Shown: positions 61,453 through 64,000 of the stretch, piece by piece
Position numbering within the stretch: the stretch's first letter is position 1
Layout of the letters: each line of letters begins with the position of its first letter
Origin: Chryseobacterium formosum
GTDB lineage: Bacteria; Bacteroidota; Bacteroidia; Flavobacteriales; Weeksellaceae
Assembly: GCF_026460885.1 (NCBI RefSeq)
Contig: NZ_JAOVZW010000004.1
Span: forward strand, 1 to 64,000
Direction of reading: 5' to 3'
Length of the DNA stretch: 64,000 nt
Program-made: the position numbers and the translations under genes
The notes under the pieces: generated by a model
The model's input: only the letters and a program-made list of their open reading frames with translations
What the model was told of the DNA's origin: nothing
Databases searched by the model: none

Positions 61453-61484
61453 AAAAAAGCGTTTACATTTGTAGACGCTTTTTT
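61453..61484 (+). terminator. Rho-independent terminator of the tRNA gene
   Basis: AAAAGCGTTTAC (61455-61466) and GTAGACGCTTTT (61471-61482) form a 12-bp stem with one U-G pair; T-run follows. Confidence 0.85.
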
Positions 61485-61513
61485 GTGAATTTTTAAACCT
61501 AAGTGTTTGATAA

Positions 61514-62140
61514 CTAAACTTCATTCATCAATTCCTGAAACCTTTCAGTAAACAGTCCGATATGTAAACCATCCATCAATCCGTGATGTGCATTAATCGA
61601 AACTGACATTAATTTTTTACCATTTTGTTCGGTGACTTTTCCAAAAGAAATTTTAGGACAACTATCCGGAAATGCAAAACTTCTTGCATGAGAAAGTGCA
61701 GTGAAATCAAGCCATGGAACAGCTGAAAAATGAATAACATTTTCTCCCGAACCTGCAGGAATTAAACCTTTAGATTGTTGTACTCTTGCAATTTCTTTTT
61801 TTGCTTTTTTATAAAATATTTCTTCGTTCTCAAGATAATCCATATAAGAGAAACCGAAAGTTTCATCAGGTCTGTTGATTGTTGCCGAAGCATTTATTTG
61901 ATCAAACAAATAGACTTCTTTATCAATAATTCTATAGCGGAAATTTTCTATATTATTGGCTGCTTTTAAAGCTCTGTAGAGATAATAAAGAAAAAAAGAA
62001 CTGCTTTTTTCTTTTGCATTTTTGTAAGCAATTGTACAGTCAATATTTATGGTTACTCCAAAAAATGGTTCTTCAAATTTCGAAAAAAATAGGAAATGTT
62101 CTTTTCTTTTCCAATCGTCAAGTTTAATAAGTTTCTTCAT
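61514..62140 (-). CDS. Chloramphenicol-acetyltransferase-like protein
   Basis: A 208-residue protein of the type A CAT family. The N-terminal FFSKFEEPFFGVTINIDCT and the C-terminal SINAHHGLMDGLHIGLF, with the catalytic His in HHxxxDG (about residue 189), are clear. It is full length (CAT is about 215-220). It transfers acetyl from acetyl-CoA to an antibiotic-like acceptor; whether it acts on chloramphenicol is not shown. It is divergent from a Crp/Fnr regulator 131 bases away, which may control it. Confidence 0.88.
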   Translation of the reverse strand: MKKLIKLDDWKRKEHFLFFSKFEEPFFGVTINIDCTIAYKNAKEKSSSFFLYYLYRALKAANNIENFRYRIIDKEVYLFDQINASATINRPDETFGFSYMDYLENEEIFYKKAKKEIARVQQSKGLIPAGSGENVIHFSAVPWLDFTALSHARSFAFPDSCPKISFGKVTEQNGKKLMSVSINAHHGLMDGLHIGLFTERFQELMNEV

Positions 62141-62248
62141 AATTTATACATTTATATCGGGAAATAGAATGAAATCAATAGTTTTATTTTTCATTACTAT
62201 TGTGTAATTTTCTACCGCAAATTTCACCTTAAATAAAAAATCCCGAAA

Positions 62249-62260
62249 GGACATTTGTCC
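62249..62260. promoter_or_regulatory. Palindrome in the Crp/Fnr leader
   Basis: GGACA-TT-TGTCC is a perfect 5-bp inverted repeat centred about 18 bases before the ATG at 62272. It lies in the divergent region between the CAT-like and Crp/Fnr genes. Confidence 0.4.
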
Positions 62261-62271
62261 CGAATAAAAAT

Positions 62272-62838
62272 ATGTTACGAACAAACCATACGTTTTTAGA
62301 TTTTATTACCAAACTTTATCTACAGCAGGAGAGAAAAGAAGATGTGATTTTGAAACAATTTTCAAAAGGACAAAAGCTTCTGATTCAAAATAATAACTCA
62401 TCCAAAGTTATGTTCATGAAAGAGGGGATTGCAAAGTGTTATTTCAGTGAAGAAAATGATAAAGAATTTATTTTGGAATTTTTAGGAGAAGGTGAAATCA
62501 TTGGCGAAATCGAATGCATTAGAAATATTCCTTGTTTATGCAATATCGAAGCAATGACCGATGTTTCGGTGTATGCTTTGTCGATACCATATTTTCAGAG
62601 TTTATTAAAAAATAACTTAGAACTAAATGCTTTATTGGTTGATGCTTTTGCTGAGCGAATTGTGAATACTTCGAGCAGAGCATCTTTTCAGCAATTATAT
62701 ACTGTTGAGCATAGTTTGCGAAAACTTTTGGATCTGCAGTTTAAACAAGATATTCACCTTTCAAAAGAAGATTTGGCGGCGTATTTGGGAATTTCGGTTA
62801 GAAGTTTAAATAGAAGTTTGAAAAATTTAAACGGATAA
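62272..62838 (+). CDS. Crp/Fnr family transcriptional regulator
   Basis: A 188-residue regulator with an N-terminal cyclic-nucleotide-like beta-roll (about 20-115, with FSKGQKLLIQNNNSSKVMFM and FLGEGEIIGEIECI) and a C-terminal HTH (about 150-188, LAAYLGISVRSLNRSLKNL). No iron-sulfur Cys cluster or obvious cAMP pocket is seen. It has Cys in KCYFSEEN and PCLCN. The effector is unknown. Divergent position suggests it regulates the CAT-like gene. Confidence 0.9.
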   Translation: MLRTNHTFLDFITKLYLQQERKEDVILKQFSKGQKLLIQNNNSSKVMFMKEGIAKCYFSEENDKEFILEFLGEGEIIGEIECIRNIPCLCNIEAMTDVSVYALSIPYFQSLLKNNLELNALLVDAFAERIVNTSSRASFQQLYTVEHSLRKLLDLQFKQDIHLSKEDLAAYLGISVRSLNRSLKNLNG

Positions 62839-63052
62839 ATTTAAAAATGATTGTATACTACAATTAAGCAAGTTTTCCCTAAAATTTTCAACATGAAAGA
62901 GCAGGATGCTGTAAATCCTCAAAATCTATATTTTTATAAAAATGAAACGAAATAATAATTTTCTTTATTAAACAGGAGATTATTTTAATTGGTTTTTGAA
63001 TTTTGTAATAAATATTCATTAAAATCAAATCATTTAGCAATAAAATTAAATT

Positions 63053-64000
63053 ATGAAGCGTCAAAACAAATCAAATATCCTATTATCTTTATTTGCTCTT
63101 TTTATTTTTTCTTCAACCATAAAAAGTCAAGATAAATTCCCAGACGGAACAGTAATTCCAAAATGGTTTAAAGAAAACAAACCAACAGACATCAACAAAT
63201 TAGGCAAAAAATACATCCTTACAGAAAATGGTGTGAAGAACGACAGTACAGTTCTTCAGACAAAACAACTTCAGGCAGTCATTGATTTGGCGGCTAAAAA
63301 TGGCGGCGGAGTTATCATTGTACCAAAAGGAACATTTTTAATTAGTTCGGTTTTCTTCAAGCAGGGAACACATTTGTATCTGGAAAACGGAGCAAAATTA
63401 AAAGGAAGCGACGATATCAATGATTTTCCGGTGGTAACGACAAGAATGGAAGGTCAGACCGTGAAATATTTTCCGGCTTTAATCAATGCTGATGGTTTAG
63501 ACGGTTTCACGATTTCAGGAAAAGGAACATTGGATGGAAATGGACTTCGATTCTGGAAATCATTCTGGAAAAGACGCGAATGGAATCCTAAATGTACCAA
63601 TATGGATGAAATGAGACCAAGAATTATCTATGTTTCAAATTCCAAAAATGTTCAGGTGGAAGGAATAACCATTAAAAACTCACCTTTCTGGAGTACACAT
63701 TATTACAAAAGTGATTTTGTGAAATTATTAAATCTGACGATTCTCGCTCCAAAAGAACCTGTAAAAGCACCAAGTACAGATGCTGTTGACATCGATGCTT
63801 GCTCAAATTTTTTAATCAAGAATTGCTATATGTCGGTTAATGACGACGCAATTGCATTGAAAGGAGGAAAAGGTCCAAAATCTGATAAAGACCCGAACAA
63901 CGGTGAAAACAGAAATATTCTTATCGAAGACAACAGTTTCGGATTTTGCCACAGCGTTTTGACTTGCGGAAGCGAATCGATTCACAATTACAATGTGATT
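63053..64000 (+). CDS. GH28 glycoside hydrolase (polygalacturonase-like), 3' end outside window
   Basis: The first 316 codons of a family 28 protein; the frame is open at the window edge. A signal peptide ends near TIKSQ (about residue 25). The parallel beta-helix is evident, and GH28 motifs are STDAVDIDAC (about 242-251, the NTDGxD equivalent), NDDAIALKGG (about 264-273, the DD pair) and a later NILIEDNSFGF. It should hydrolyse pectic polygalacturonan or a related polymer outside the cytoplasm. The remaining length, and whether it sits in a polysaccharide-use locus, lie beyond the window. Confidence 0.88.
   Translation, partial: MKRQNKSNILLSLFALFIFSSTIKSQDKFPDGTVIPKWFKENKPTDINKLGKKYILTENGVKNDSTVLQTKQLQAVIDLAAKNGGGVIIVPKGTFLISSVFFKQGTHLYLENGAKLKGSDDINDFPVVTTRMEGQTVKYFPALINADGLDGFTISGKGTLDGNGLRFWKSFWKRREWNPKCTNMDEMRPRIIYVSNSKNVQVEGITIKNSPFWSTHYYKSDFVKLLNLTILAPKEPVKAPSTDAVDIDACSNFLIKNCYMSVNDDAIALKGGKGPKSDKDPNNGENRNILIEDNSFGFCHSVLTCGSESIHNYNVI

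Noticed and set aside
62893..62955. 20-codon frame between the Crp/Fnr gene and the GH28 gene
   Set aside because: Too short, no promoter seen and no recognisable features; likely chance in an AT-rich gap.

Overview
The window looks like a chromosomal piece of a flavobacterium of the Weeksellaceae, most likely Chryseobacterium or a close relative. The DNA is AT-rich. Promoters carry the Bacteroidota -7 element TAnnTTTG, often with an upstream TTG. Families typical of the group are present: LytS/LytTR two-component pairs, a Bacteroidota-type TPR protein plus TonB-receptor-like barrel, a monomeric isocitrate dehydrogenase, VOC/SRPBCC arrays and TTG start codons. No transposase, integrase, phage gene, CRISPR array or rRNA was seen; there is one tRNA-Arg. 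Genus assignment is inference.

Layout. 0-8 kb: DUF218 protein, S41 peptidase lipoprotein, two metallo-beta-lactamase-fold hydrolases, a small GNAT enzyme, and an AraC regulator next to a drug-type MFS exporter. 8-13 kb: a LytS/LytTR pair flanked by a DUF1223-DoxX operon and a dihaem protein-lipoprotein operon. The two flanking operons share a near-identical promoter with a 21-bp-spaced direct repeat, which suggests a local LytTR regulon. 13-17.3 kb: divergent SDR and HxlR genes with a palindromic operator, then icd and tpx. 17.4-24.6 kb: three tandem class III adenylate cyclases with different sensor halves (TPR; 7TM; 7TM), a 31-codon remnant of a fourth reading-frame start, and an HD-domain phosphohydrolase.

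24.6-35 kb: YitT, a DUF763 gene whose leader is a seven-copy heptanucleotide repeat, a Crp/Fnr regulator, and a run of small enzymes (five VOC domains in four genes, three SRPBCC, DinB, alpha/beta hydrolase, SDR, DoxX, a helix-hairpin-helix protein) that looks like a small-molecule detoxification array. 35-45.7 kb: purB, a GT-C-like membrane protein, purL, a barstar homologue whose start lies in a terminator-like hairpin, dgkA, dnaN, an unknown protein, an AAA ATPase and MepB.

45.7-64 kb: a 26-codon membrane peptide with its own promoter, a DUF6268 barrel operon divergent from a second LytS/LytTR pair, a Fpg/Nei-family glycosylase, dgt, a band-7 protein, DUF4377 and Mpo1-like genes, a Cys/His-peptidase-like lipoprotein coupled to an APC permease, the TPR/TonB-like pair, tRNA-Arg, a CAT-like acetyltransferase divergent from a Crp/Fnr gene, and the 5' part of a GH28 polygalacturonase. 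Intergenic spaces carry at least five families of dispersed inverted repeats. The strongest leads are the two LytTR operators, the mosaic cyclase array, the heptamer leader and the hidden membrane peptide.
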